This document shows positions 1-8,051 of a stretch of 64,000 nt of DNA, piece by piece. The stretch lies in assembly GCF_026241195.1 (NCBI RefSeq), contig NZ_JAPFQO010000003.1, positions 1-64,000 on the forward strand, written 5' to 3'. Made by a program: the position numbers and the translations under genes. The notes below the pieces were generated by a model. It did not search any database. It was not told the origin of the DNA and worked only from the letters and a program-made list of their open reading frames with translations. The stretch's first letter is position 1; the number at the start of each line of letters is the position of its first letter. Origin of the DNA: Pontibacter anaerobius (lineage in GTDB: Bacteria; Bacteroidota; Bacteroidia; Cytophagales; Hymenobacteraceae).

Positions 1-114
1 CTACTACAGGGAAGTAGCTCCACAACTTAACGAACCGCTGTATGCGAGACCCGCTTGTACAGTGGTGTGAGAGGCGCTCCCCGCTACCTAACGGTGGCGG
101 GGCCGTCTACTCGA
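1..114 (+). mobile_element. 3' end of a group II intron (domains V and VI)
   Basis: A domain V-like hairpin is visible: ACCGCTGTA at 34-42 pairs over nine positions (one G-U) with TACAGTGGT at 58-66, with a GCG/CGC upper stem and small bulge between. A domain VI-like stem follows: CCCCGCTACC (80-89) pairs with GGTGGCGGGG near 95-104. The segment closes with CTACTCGAT, a common 3' end of bacterial group II introns. The reverse transcriptase/maturase would lie outside the window, upstream. The end abuts the stop codon of the opposite-strand gene at 115. Identification rests on fold and remembered 3'-end patterns, not on a covariance search. Confidence 0.65.
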
Positions 115-612
115 TTAGCTTTTCGGTATTCTATCTTTTTCTGCAAGCACTAATCTATCAAGAAAATCAGTTCTTTGGTTTTTCAGGCTTTTATTTACTC
201 TAATTAAATTACTAACTCCAATCAAGAAGAACACTCCAATTGCTGCCATAGTTATTTCTTCATTCGGAGCGCTGATTAGAGAATTAATTAGCATACAAAA
301 ACATAGGATGGTGAAGCCAACTAGAAAGGTCAGCAAGAATTTATTGCTAACGACTCTACCCTTAACAAGCAATTTTCCGTTCTCCGATTTGAACTCTCCT
401 TTTATCTGTCCGCTGGCTTTTTTGAAGAAGGTCTGTGTCGGGATTAATGTGAAGCGGTTGAATTTTATATGACCACGAAATGGCTTGTTAGTACTTGCTA
501 ACTGTTCAGACAGTTCATCAAGATCCGAGTCGACTATTGAAAGAAGATATGCAGAAAACTCTTGTTCTGTTATCTGCAAAGTCACTTCAAAATCTTCTTC
601 AAACCTTACCAT
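115..612 (-). CDS. Hypothetical membrane protein, AT-rich
   Basis: 165 codons, family not recognised. The N-terminal ~90 residues are soluble and rich in Glu and Phe. Two hydrophobic segments follow, around residues 93-114 and 121-137, then a short charged tail, suggesting a small two-pass membrane protein with a cytoplasmic N-terminal domain (inference). Codon use is markedly AT-rich compared with the GC-rich genes from 2.7 kb on, which together with the neighbouring intron and recombinase suggests recent acquisition. Its stop codon touches the group II intron end, so the original C-terminus may have been cut off by the insertion. Confidence 0.6.
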   Translation of the reverse strand: MVRFEEDFEVTLQITEQEFSAYLLSIVDSDLDELSEQLASTNKPFRGHIKFNRFTLIPTQTFFKKASGQIKGEFKSENGKLLVKGRVVSNKFLLTFLVGFTILCFCMLINSLISAPNEEITMAAIGVFFLIGVSNLIRVNKSLKNQRTDFLDRLVLAEKDRIPKS

Positions 613-645
613 AGATTTATGATTTACTGCAAGCTAACTACTCTG

Positions 646-719
646 TAAACGTCACTATGACGTTTATCCGCCTTATATGCGAAGGTGGTTTTGTCTGCAT
701 TGGCTCAATTTTTTTGAGC
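646..719. other. Cluster of three inverted repeats downstream of the recombinase
   Basis: Three hairpins lie in a row: TAAACGTCA/TGACGTTTA (646-654 and 658-666, perfect, 3-nt spacer); CCGCCTT/AAGGTGG (668-674 and 682-688, one G-T pair); GCTCAA/TTGAGC (703-708 and 714-719, T5 loop). The first has the size and symmetry of a tyrosine-recombinase core site, and the block sits between the recombinase stop (774) and the start of the next gene (612). It could instead be an operator plus terminator. Role is inferred only. Confidence 0.4.
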
Positions 720-773
720 TTTGCGGTTTTAAGTGGACTCCTTTGCATACAGTTAAGCTAATATAGTTCATTT

Positions 774-2225
774 CTAAAGATTATCAAGTGGGCTCGTGAT
801 TTTATCCAAGGCATAGCTGGTCACATGCGTATAAATCTCGGTGGTCTTGCTGCTCCTGTGCCCGAGCAGTGTCTGGATGTACCTCAGGTCTGTGCCTTGC
901 TCAAGCAGGTGAGTGGCAAAAGAGTGCCTGAGCGTGTGCGGGGTGGCTTTCGTCCGCACAGCCGCTTTCTCTCTGGCCGCCCTGAAGACGTTGCGCAGGC
1001 TCTCCACCGTGTACTGCCCGCCTTGCTGCCCCTCGAAGAGCCATACTTTGGGCCGATAGACTTTATAGTAGGCCCGCAGGCTCTCCAGTAGCCTTTGCGA
1101 GAGCAGCGTAGTGCGGTCCTTTTTGCCCTTGCCGCCCCTAATCAGCAGCATGTTTCTGCCCGACTGCACGTCGGTTAGCCTGAGGTTGATAACCTCGCTG
1201 ATACGCAGCCCGCCAGAGTAGAGCAGCTGCAGCATACAGCGATGCTTGAGATTGTCGGTCGCCAACAGAATCCTTTTCACCTCCTCCTTGCTGAGCACGG
1301 TCGGTAGCCTGTGGGGCTTCTCGGGCCGCTCTATCTGGCTCAGGTCGAGCGTGTGCCGGCCCAGCACCCGATGGAAGTAGAATTTAACAGCATTTATGCT
1401 CTGGTTGATCAGCGAAAAAGAGTACTTCTGGCTCTGGACCATCTGGCGGTGGTACTCATTTATTTCCTGCGTACCAAAGCCGTTAATCACTTCAAGGCCC
1501 TCGCTATGTCCGTTTAAAAACCGCAGCAGCAGGCTGTGGTAAGTGCGGATGGTGTTAAGCGAGTAGTTGAGCAGGTACAGCTTCTCCAGGTAGGGCAGCG
1601 GGCAGGTAACATAGCTGGCCGTCTTGCTGTAGGTCTGCTCCCATAGCCTGCGCATAATACCCATGTCCCGGATGTGCATCGTACTAGCGAGCCATACCTG
1701 CGCCGTGCCCTGCACATCGTCGAGCAGTTGGTGCAGGCTTGTGGCTTCGGTGCTTACGGCAAAGCACCGCGGCTCCTCTAGCCACTGACAGCAGGAACTG
1801 CATTTCAAAGTCTTATATAACAACTCGTTAAAGGCAAAGGAGATTTGGATGAGCGTTTTGCCCTCGTGTTCCAGCGGCTGCAGGCGTATAATAGGCAGTT
1901 CAGGCAGCTTAGCCAGCGGCTCCGCCTGCAGGTTCCCTGATGTAATGACTGCGCCCATTGCCGGTCGAAGCCTTTTAGGCCTGTTCAGATAACGCGTGTC
2001 CACCAGGGCCACCCCCTGAAAGTTCCGGTGCAGGAGCTCAATCGCCTCCGGCGTTTTATGTGTCACGTAGCACTTATACGTCTTGCTATACTTAACCGCG
2101 TCGCTGTCTTTCAGCAGCTTGGTGATGCGGTGGTCCGGCTTGTACCAAAGGCGTATGAACTGCTTCCCCTCATGCTCAAGCGTGTTAAGGTACAGAACGG
2201 GAGCCGTGTTATAAGACTGCTGCAT
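774..2225 (-). CDS. Tyrosine recombinase/integrase with duplicated N-terminal domain
   Basis: Site-specific DNA recombinase of the phage integrase family, 483 residues. The C-terminal catalytic domain (about 305-475) has the expected residues: Arg341 in GLRISE, Lys near 366, His430 and Arg433 in HTLRH, His456 in LGH and nucleophile Tyr465. A SAM-like core-binding domain occupies about 205-295. Residues 1-195 appear to hold two related copies of one module, each opening with LEHEGK (about 17 and 118). It lacks the extra segment that marks integron IntI. The 52-bp palindrome at 2270-2321 lies just upstream and a hairpin cluster downstream. It is probably the integrase of a small mobile or chromosomal recombination unit. 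Confidence 0.9.
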   Translation of the reverse strand: MQQSYNTAPVLYLNTLEHEGKQFIRLWYKPDHRITKLLKDSDAVKYSKTYKCYVTHKTPEAIELLHRNFQGVALVDTRYLNRPKRLRPAMGAVITSGNLQAEPLAKLPELPIIRLQPLEHEGKTLIQISFAFNELLYKTLKCSSCCQWLEEPRCFAVSTEATSLHQLLDDVQGTAQVWLASTMHIRDMGIMRRLWEQTYSKTASYVTCPLPYLEKLYLLNYSLNTIRTYHSLLLRFLNGHSEGLEVINGFGTQEINEYHRQMVQSQKYSFSLINQSINAVKFYFHRVLGRHTLDLSQIERPEKPHRLPTVLSKEEVKRILLATDNLKHRCMLQLLYSGGLRISEVINLRLTDVQSGRNMLLIRGGKGKKDRTTLLSQRLLESLRAYYKVYRPKVWLFEGQQGGQYTVESLRNVFRAAREKAAVRTKATPHTLRHSFATHLLEQGTDLRYIQTLLGHRSSKTTEIYTHVTSYALDKITSPLDNL

Positions 2226-2269
2226 AACGACATTATTAAAAGCATGAAGTTAAAACCAAAGCAGCTTGT

Positions 2270-2321
2270 AGCCGTGTTATTACTCGTGTATAATCGGATA
2301 TACTCGAGTAATAACACGGCT
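2270..2321. repeat. 52-bp near-perfect palindrome between divergent genes
   Basis: Arms of 17 bp (2270-2286 and 2305-2321) match perfectly. The symmetry continues inward with GTATA (2288-2292) and TATAC (2299-2303) after one mismatch, around a 6-nt centre. It fills most of the gap between the recombinase start (2225) and the start of the small zinc-finger gene (2323), ending only one base before that ATG. Likely roles are a shared operator or a recombinase/DNA-binding protein site. As RNA it would form a strong hairpin over the start region of the right-hand gene. Confidence 0.75.
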
Positions 2322-2322
2322 A

Positions 2323-2700
2323 ATGAATCAGAAGGTAAGACATTGCCCCACATGCGAGGGAGAGATTATAGGCAGAACAGACAAGCGCTTCTGCTCAGAC
2401 CAGTGCCGGTTCCTGTTTAACAACGCTAAAAAGAGAGAGGATAAAAGCGAACTGCTCATTCAAAGAGTCAACGCTACGCTCAGGAAAAACCGCACCCTTC
2501 TTAAGCAAGCCAGCCCCGAGGGAAAGACCACCCTGCGTCGCGAGGTGCTGCAGCTAGCTGGTTTTGACTTCCGGCACTTCACGCACCTCTACCGCACCAA
2601 GAGCGGCAACACTTACCACTTTTGCTACGACTACGGCTACCTACTGCTGGAAGACGAGAAGGTGCTTATTGTAAACTGGCAGCCCTATATGGATAAATAA
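2323..2700 (+). CDS. Small conserved zinc-finger-like protein
   Basis: 125 residues. A treble-clef or ribbon-like Cys4 cluster lies at the N-terminus, CPTC near residue 8 and CSDQC near 24, followed by a basic stretch (NNAKKRE) and a helical, lysine/arginine-rich segment to about residue 70. The C-terminal half is rich in aromatic residues (HFCYDYGYLLLEDE). Similar short proteins occur widely in Bacteroidota without known function (from memory). DNA or RNA binding is likely from the charge and zinc motif. It is divergent from the recombinase and shares the palindromic spacer, so it could be that gene's regulator. The ATG follows the palindrome with no room for a leader unless transcription begins inside it. 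Confidence 0.75.
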   Translation: MNQKVRHCPTCEGEIIGRTDKRFCSDQCRFLFNNAKKREDKSELLIQRVNATLRKNRTLLKQASPEGKTTLRREVLQLAGFDFRHFTHLYRTKSGNTYHFCYDYGYLLLEDEKVLIVNWQPYMDK

Positions 2701-2714
2701 ATCGGTGCTATACT

Positions 2715-3623
2715 TTATACTTCGTTGCTGTTCAAGGTATAGCCCAATCTCACCCCCATCTCACTTACCTCCAGCTTTGCCTCGCGGCCGCACACCAGCG
2801 CCAGGTTATCCGGCTCGTGGCCGGTCGGGAAACCGAAAGAAACGGGGTAGTTATACTTCGCTGTGTGTTCGGCTATAATCTCATAGGCGTTTTTGCCAAA
2901 GGGGTCGGCATTGTCTTTCATGTCGCTGAAGTGGCCAATGATCAGGCCTGCCAGGTTATCCAGTTTGCCAGCGCGGGAGAGGTGCACCATCATGCGGTCG
3001 ATGTTGTAGAGGTACTCATCCACGTCCTCCAGGAAAAGGATTTTGCCGCGTGTGCTGAAGTCTGAGCGGGTGCCGGAGACGTTGTGCAGCAGGGCCAGGT
3101 TACCACCTATCAGCTGCCCCTGCCCGGTGCCTGTGCGGTTAAAAGGGTGCGGTGATACTTCATACTGTACTTCCTCCCCAAACAAAGTCCTGCGGAGGCT
3201 GTCCAGAGCGGCTTCGGTGCCGGAAGGGAAGAGCAGGGGCATAATGCCGTGCACGCTTTCTATGCCTAAGCTATGGATGTGGCAAAGCAGGGAGGTGATA
3301 TCGCTGAAGCCCACCACCCACTTGGGCTGCTCCTGAAACCGGCTGAAGTCTGCCTGGTCGAGGATGCGGGTGGTGCCGTAGCCGCCGCGCGCGCAGATAA
3401 TGGCTTTAATGTCTGGCCGGTCCAGGGCCTGCTGCAGGTCCTGCAGGCGCAGCGCATCGTCGCCGGCGAACACACCGTAAGTTGCCCCCACAGTTGGGCC
3501 TATCTCGATCTCCAGTCCCCATTGCTGTAAAACCTGGACGGCAGCCTCGATGGATGCACGGTCTATTTTTCGGGCAGTGGCAATAATGGCAACTTTGTCG
3601 CCGGGCTGGAGCGGTGTAATCAT
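2715..3623 (-). CDS. LD-carboxypeptidase, peptidase family S66
   Basis: Cytoplasmic muramoyltetrapeptide carboxypeptidase that removes the terminal D-alanine from recycled murein tetrapeptides. Its 302 residues match the family length. Family landmarks are ARGGYGTTRIL (78-88), nucleophile Ser107 in GFSDIT, Glu199 in FLEDVDEY and His269 in TGHEPDNLAL, the Ser-Glu-His triad of S66 enzymes. No signal peptide is present. It is transcribed divergently from the AbgT-type transporter gene 150 bp away, which may link the pair to peptide or muropeptide turnover (inference). Confidence 0.93.
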   Translation of the reverse strand: MITPLQPGDKVAIIATARKIDRASIEAAVQVLQQWGLEIEIGPTVGATYGVFAGDDALRLQDLQQALDRPDIKAIICARGGYGTTRILDQADFSRFQEQPKWVVGFSDITSLLCHIHSLGIESVHGIMPLLFPSGTEAALDSLRRTLFGEEVQYEVSPHPFNRTGTGQGQLIGGNLALLHNVSGTRSDFSTRGKILFLEDVDEYLYNIDRMMVHLSRAGKLDNLAGLIIGHFSDMKDNADPFGKNAYEIIAEHTAKYNYPVSFGFPTGHEPDNLALVCGREAKLEVSEMGVRLGYTLNSNEV

Positions 3624-3773
3624 ACTTTATATGTTATTTGGCTTGAGGCTAAGTTATGGCTTTTAGCTAAGATTTGCGAACACGCCTTTTTTTAGCCATC
3701 TTCGGACACGCTTTTAAGAACCAACAATCACGCAGCCAACCTGTGTGAAAAGCTAATCAACCTAAGCCTTTTT

Positions 3774-5300
3774 ATGACCCAGGTACAACACAAAAAATCC
3801 GGCGTGGACAAGTTCCTGTCGGTAGTAGAGCGCATCGGTAACGCCCTGCCTCACCCCGCCACCCTTTTTGCAGGCTTTGCCCTGCTGGTTGTTATCCTCT
3901 CGTGGGTAGCCAGCCTGTTCGATATGGCCGTAACACACCCCGGCACCGGCGAAACGGTAACACCGTTTAACCTCCTCTCCACCGAGGGCCTCCACATGAT
4001 CCTGACCCGTATGGTAACCAACTTCACGGGTTTTGCCCCCTTGGGTACGGTACTGGTATCGTTGCTGGGCATCGGCATTGCAGAGGGTACCGGCCTGATC
4101 GGGGCGGTGCTGCGCCTGGTGGTGCTGTCGTCGCCGAAGCGCCTGCTCACGTTCGTGATCGTGTTTGCGGGTGTGATTTCTAACACAGCCTCGGAGGTAG
4201 GTTACGTGTTGCTGGTGCCGCTGGCGGCGGTTATCTTCCTGGCGGCTGGCCGGCATCCGCTGGCGGGCCTGGCTGCTGCTTTTGCCGGGGTATCCGGGGG
4301 CTACAGCGCCAACCTGCTGCTCGGCACCGTAGACCCGCTGTTGGCCGGCCTTTCTACGGAAGCTGCCAAAATCATTGATCCGGCCTACGCAGTAAACCCT
4401 GCTGCCAATTATTACTTTATGTTTGTGTCGACTTTCCTGATCGCGGGACTGGGAACCTGGGTAACAGAAAAGGTGGTGATCCCACGGCTTGGAGAGTATG
4501 AGGGTGATGAGAAGCCGCAGAGCATTGATCGTCTGAACGCACAGGAGAAGCGCGGCCTGCTGTACGCCACTATTGCCATACTGCTGATGGTGGCATTTAT
4601 ACTTGGTGGCTTGATTCCGGACTATGGCTACCTGCGCGATCCGGAAACAAACGAGATCCTGCACTCGCCGTTTATGTCGGGTATTGTGGCCTTTATCTTC
4701 CTGCTGGCTGGTATAGCGGGCATCGCCTACGGCATCGGGGCCAGAACCATCAAAAACGACAGCGACGTGATGCGCGGCATGGCCAAGTCCATGGAAACGC
4801 TGGGCTCCTACATCGTGCTGGTGTTCTTTGCGGCACAGTTCGTGGCTTACTTTAACTGGACTAACCTGGGCCTTATTCTGGCTATTAACGGGGCGGATGT
4901 GCTTAAAACGCTCGGTCTAAGCGATATTCCGCTCATGATCACCTTTATAATAGTGGCTGCGCTGATTAACCTGGTGATGGGCTCTGCCTCGGCGAAATGG
5001 GCGATTATGGCACCGGTGTTCATCCCGATGTTTATGTTGCTGGGTTACACGCCGGAGTTTACGCAGGTGGCCTACCGCATCGGCGACAGCGTAACCAACA
5101 TTATCTCGCCCATGATGTCATACTTTGCCCTGATCGTGGCTTTTATCCAGCGCTACGATAGGAAAGCCGGTATCGGAACGGTTATCTCTACCATGCTGCC
5201 TTACACGGTGGTGTTCTTTATTGGGTGGGTGATCTTGCTGGTGATCTGGATCCTGCTTGGCTTGCCGATAGGGCCGGGTGCGGAGATGTATATGCCGTAA
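3774..5300 (+). CDS. AbgT family transporter
   Basis: Inner-membrane transporter of 508 residues in the AbgT family. Known members import p-aminobenzoyl-glutamate or export sulfonamide-like antimetabolites. The protein is hydrophobic through most of its length, with re-entrant-type segments around [10 protein letters not shown] (about 138-147) and a C-terminal [14 protein letters not shown] stretch (about 403-416), both typical of the family. The N-terminus ([18 protein letters not shown]) also matches. The ATG at 3774 is the only sensible start. It probably ends at the bidirectional terminator at 5359-5400. The actual substrate cannot be read from sequence. Confidence 0.92.
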   Translation: MTQVQHKKSGVDKFLSVVERIGNALPHPATLFAGFALLVVILSWVASLFDMAVTHPGTGETVTPFNLLSTEGLHMILTRMVTNFTGFAPLGTVLVSLLGIGIAEGTGLIGAVLRLVVLSSPKRLLTFVIVFAGVISNTASEVGYVLLVPLAAVIFLAAGRHPLAGLAAAFAGVSGGYSANLLLGTVDPLLAGLSTEAAKIIDPAYAVNPAANYYFMFVSTFLIAGLGTWVTEKVVIPRLGEYEGDEKPQSIDRLNAQEKRGLLYATIAILLMVAFILGGLIPDYGYLRDPETNEILHSPFMSGIVAFIFLLAGIAGIAYGIGARTIKNDSDVMRGMAKSMETLGSYIVLVFFAAQFVAYFNWTNLGLILAINGADVLKTLGLSDIPLMITFIIVAALINLVMGSASAKWAIMAPVFIPMFMLLGYTPEFTQVAYRIGDSVTNIISPMMSYFALIVAFIQRYDRKAGIGTVISTMLPYTVVFFIGWVILLVIWILLGLPIGPGAEMYMP

Positions 5301-5358
5301 GTCTAAGGTTAAAAAGAATCAGATCTAAAATATAAGTCTCGTTCTATAGTATAAAAAA

Positions 5359-5400
5359 ACAGAAGAGCCGCAGGAGCATTAGCTTCTGCGGCTCTTCTGT
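5359..5400. terminator. Bidirectional intrinsic terminator
   Basis: Perfect 15-bp arms (5359-5373 and 5386-5400) around a 12-nt loop, with an A-run before the left arm that becomes a T-run on the minus strand. It separates the convergent AbgT gene and the barrel protein gene. Confidence 0.85.
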
Positions 5401-5414
5401 TCATAGTGGCTGCT

Positions 5415-6023
5415 CTACTTGATCAGCTTCAATCCAAAACTCACCAGGAACTGCTCGTTCTTCACTTTGCCGTCGGTTTGCTGGGTGGTGTTGGTAAAGT
5501 CGCGGTTAATGCGTTCATACCGCACATCCACCGTCAGGGCACCAATGTCTACCCCCACGCCGGCCTGGTAGCCCCAGTCGGAGCTGTCGTAGTAGTCTTT
5601 TACGGTGCGGCCCTCTTGCTTGGCTGTGAGCAGGGTGGAGGCCACGGGCCCCGCCTGCACCCGCGCCACCCGCAGGAAGTTAAAGCCTACCAGCAGCGGC
5701 ACATCCAGGCGGTCAAACTTAAACTTCTCCACACGAACGCTGGTGCTGTTGGGGTCATCCTGTACCTCTACCATACCTCCCGAGGTGGCAAGTATGGCTT
5801 CTGGCTGCAGCAGCAGGCCCAGCACCTGCAGGCGGGCAAAGGCACCCGCGTGGTAGCCTGTTATGTTCTCGGCCGTGGCATACTGCTGCGGATCGTTGTG
5901 TACTTCTGTTAGCTTTACTTTGGAGGAGCTCACGCCGGCCTTCACGCCAGCCTGAAACATCTGTGCCTGGGCTGTAATGCTAATAGCCAGCACGGTTATC
6001 AAGGTTAAAATAATTTTTCTCAT
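5415..6023 (-). CDS. Outer-membrane beta-barrel protein, PorT-like
   Basis: 202 residues with a signal peptide (about 1-20, ending AQAQ) followed by alternating amphipathic strands: GVKAGVSSSKV, AGAFARLQVLGLLLQPEAIL, VPLLVGFNFLRVARVQAGPV, and a final strand FLVSFGLKLIK. This is the pattern of the small Bacteroidota outer-membrane barrels (OMP_b-brl_2/PorT group). No enzyme motif is seen. It is related in plan to the protein at 15364-16014. Specific function unknown. Confidence 0.8.
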   Translation of the reverse strand: MRKIILTLITVLAISITAQAQMFQAGVKAGVSSSKVKLTEVHNDPQQYATAENITGYHAGAFARLQVLGLLLQPEAILATSGGMVEVQDDPNSTSVRVEKFKFDRLDVPLLVGFNFLRVARVQAGPVASTLLTAKQEGRTVKDYYDSSDWGYQAGVGVDIGALTVDVRYERINRDFTNTTQQTDGKVKNEQFLVSFGLKLIK

Positions 6024-6091
6024 AACTAAAAAAGATAATGGTTGGAGTGCTGACGAATGTTCTAACGAACTTACTGTATACGTTAGTGCAT

Positions 6092-6124
6092 AAAAAAAGC
6101 CGCTCCCCCTGATGGAGGAGCGGC
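6092..6124 (-). terminator. Intrinsic terminator, minus strand
   Basis: Stem of 8 bp (6099-6106 with 6117-6124), GC-rich, followed on the minus strand by seven T residues. It would stop transcripts coming from 6.4-6.8 kb or from the candidate small RNA. Confidence 0.75.
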
Positions 6125-6210
6125 CAGTGCCAATATCTTCTTTGGTAGTAGATAGGTTGTGGAATCTTTATTTACATCTCACCTTAAACAAACAATCCTT
6201 TTTTGGCTTT
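6095..6210 (-). ncRNA. Candidate small RNA with own promoter and terminator
   Basis: On the minus strand a TATCTTTG -7 box (complement of 6217-6224) is followed about 90 nt later by a strong hairpin GCCGCTCC/GGAGCGGC (6099-6106 and 6117-6124) and a T7 run. No open reading frame of note lies between. Together these would give a transcript of roughly 110 nt. The -33 box is weak, so this could instead be only the terminator of the upstream RidA-family gene. Region 6024-6400 otherwise shows nothing recognisable. Confidence 0.3.
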
Positions 6211-6400
6211 GTGATGCAAAGATAAATACAAAAGCTATACCAACCTGCAGATTTATACGAATAGTAGCTTTTATTAGGCTATAACCCGTTTTTGTTAGAC
6301 CAACATCCCATCCCGGCCGACAAACAGCAAATAGCTATTATCCTATGTGGTTGTGTTACTGTTTTGCTCAAACCATTGCTAAACAGCCCTTTGCTGCGGC

Positions 6401-6832
6401 TTATACTTCGTTGTAAGGCTCCGTGGAATGGGAGATGAAGTCGGCGTCGGGGTTAAGTATGGCGGTTGCCTCTATCTCCACTAAATGCTCCGGATTGATA
6501 AGCCCGGCCACCTGCACCATGCTGGCAGCCGGCTTTATGTCTTTAAATACCTCATGGTGTGCGCGGCCGATCTCCTCCCAATGCCCGATGTCGGTTACGT
6601 AGAGGCGCGTGCGCACCACGTCTTTCATGGTGGCGCCTGCCTGCTGCAGCGCCCGCTCTATCTGCCGGAGGATATACTTTGTTTGCTCGTAGGGGCTGCC
6701 TCTGCCAACCACGGTGTCGCCGTTGGTGGCGGTGGTGCCGGCTACCTCAATGGTGTTGCCTACCCGCACGGCGCGGCTATAGCCTACCACATCCTCCCAA
6801 ACGGCTCCAAACGAAATGTTCTGTCTTTTCAT
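6401..6832 (-). CDS. RidA/YjgF/UK114 family protein
   Basis: 143 residues from the ATG at 6832; a TTG 18 bp further upstream is less likely. Rid proteins hydrolyse reactive enamine/imine intermediates released by PLP enzymes, or act in related catabolic steps. The fold markers are VGNTIEVAGTTA near the N-terminus, the QTKYILRQIERALQQAGA helix, VVRTRLYVTDI with the conserved Arg, and a C-terminal VEIEATAIL strand. The residues suit a cytoplasmic trimer, but the exact Rid subclass cannot be fixed by eye. It stands alone and diverges from the radical SAM gene. Confidence 0.9.
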   Translation of the reverse strand: MKRQNISFGAVWEDVVGYSRAVRVGNTIEVAGTTATNGDTVVGRGSPYEQTKYILRQIERALQQAGATMKDVVRTRLYVTDIGHWEEIGRAHHEVFKDIKPAASMVQVAGLINPEHLVEIEATAILNPDADFISHSTEPYNEV

Positions 6833-6962
6833 ACTTTCAAGGATAATCAATAGTATACTTTAGGCGCAAAAACCGGTTTACAAGTATAAAACTAACGTAC
6901 GAATGGCAGCATCCCGGAAGCAGCGAATGAATCTTTCCCTGAAATTCCCGCCCATAATTTCA

Positions 6963-6970
6963 TACTTTTG
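6963..6970 (+). promoter_or_regulatory. Putative -7 box (TACTTTTG)
   Basis: TACTTTTG fits the Bacteroidota TAnnTTTG -7 consensus and sits 20 bp before the radical SAM start codon. No clear TTTG lies 19 bp upstream. Confidence 0.45.
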
Positions 6971-6989
6971 AGTTCACTATTCCCCAGCT

Positions 6990-7967
6990 ATGCGCCTAAG
7001 GTCTAAACCGGTACTTTGTAATTATTACGTTACCTATCGTTGTAACGCAAAGTGCTCGTTCTGCGATATCTGGGAGCGGCCGTCGCCTTACATCATGCTG
7101 CCGGACGTGGAGCAGAACCTGCGCGACCTGAAGCGGCTGGGGGTGCAGGTGATAGACTTTACCGGCGGCGAGCCGCTGCTGCACCGCCAGATAGACCAGA
7201 TGCTGGGCATGGCGCACGACATGGGCTTTATCACCACGCTCACCACCAACGCTATGCTCTACCCCAAACTGGCCGAGAGGTTGAAAGGCAAGGTGGACAT
7301 GCTGCACTTCTCCCTCGACTCGGCCGATAAGGAGGAACACGACAAAGGCCGCGGCGTGGCCTGCTACGATTTTGTGATGGAGTCGATTAGGGTGGCACGG
7401 GAACTGGGCGAACACCCTGATATTCTGTTTACGGTGTTCCGGCACAACCTGCACCAACTGGAGGAGGTGTACCAGAACATCATACTTCCGAACAAACTGG
7501 TGCTTATACTTAACCCGGCCTTTGGTTATAATGAAGTGGAAACCGGCGAGCAGCTGACGGAGGAGGAACTGCGCTACCTGAGCGATTTCGGAAAACGCAA
7601 ACAAGTATACCTGAACCAGGGCTTCGTGCAGCTGCGCCTGGATGGAGGTAACAAAACGGCTAAACCAGTGTGCAAAGCTGCCAGCACCACACTGGTTATA
7701 TCGCCAGAGAACGAGCTGGTGCTGCCCTGCTACCACCTGGGCACGAAGGGCTTCCCGATCAACAGCGGCCTGTATGAGTTGTACCGGAGCCAGGAGGTGG
7801 AGGAGCTGAAGCGGCTGGAGGGAAGGTTGCCGGCCTGCGAGGGCTGCACCATCAACTGCTACATGCAGCCCAGCTTTGCCGTGGAGCTCAATAAATATTT
7901 CTGGAAAGCCCTGCCCAGCACCCTCAAGTATAACTACCTGAAAGGCACCTGGAAGCGCCTGATTTAA
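6990..7967 (+). CDS. Radical SAM protein with C-terminal cysteine cluster
   Basis: 325 residues. The radical SAM 4Fe-4S motif is C18-x3-C22-x2-C25 (CNAKCSFC), followed by a GGEPLL S-adenosylmethionine-binding segment near 62-67. Late cysteines (KPVC, LPCYHLG, and ACEGCTINC near the C-terminus) suggest a SPASM/twitch-type auxiliary cluster. The likely reaction class is radical modification of a peptide or small molecule, but the substrate is not evident and no peptide precursor gene is adjacent. The gamma carbonic anhydrase gene follows 84 bp later on the same strand. Confidence 0.85.
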   Translation: MRLRSKPVLCNYYVTYRCNAKCSFCDIWERPSPYIMLPDVEQNLRDLKRLGVQVIDFTGGEPLLHRQIDQMLGMAHDMGFITTLTTNAMLYPKLAERLKGKVDMLHFSLDSADKEEHDKGRGVACYDFVMESIRVARELGEHPDILFTVFRHNLHQLEEVYQNIILPNKLVLILNPAFGYNEVETGEQLTEEELRYLSDFGKRKQVYLNQGFVQLRLDGGNKTAKPVCKAASTTLVISPENELVLPCYHLGTKGFPINSGLYELYRSQEVEELKRLEGRLPACEGCTINCYMQPSFAVELNKYFWKALPSTLKYNYLKGTWKRLI

Positions 7968-8051
7968 TATTTAACTGTTATTTTTGCTGTATCAGGAGCT
8001 CAGTTACAAAACTGTCTGACTCCTAAACTCTCTAACTTTTTAACTTAATCT

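Noticed and set aside
774..2225. Integron integrase IntI
   Set aside because: The recombinase lacks the IntI-specific insert between the conserved Arg and His-Leu-Arg boxes, and no attC series was found.
3762..4664. 300-codon frame opposite the AbgT transporter
   Set aside because: Antisense shadow: Gln/Arg/His-rich translation typical of a reversed GC-rich membrane gene, overlapping an unmistakable transporter.
6401..6850. Upstream TTG start for the RidA-family gene
   Set aside because: The family N-terminus begins at the ATG at 6832.
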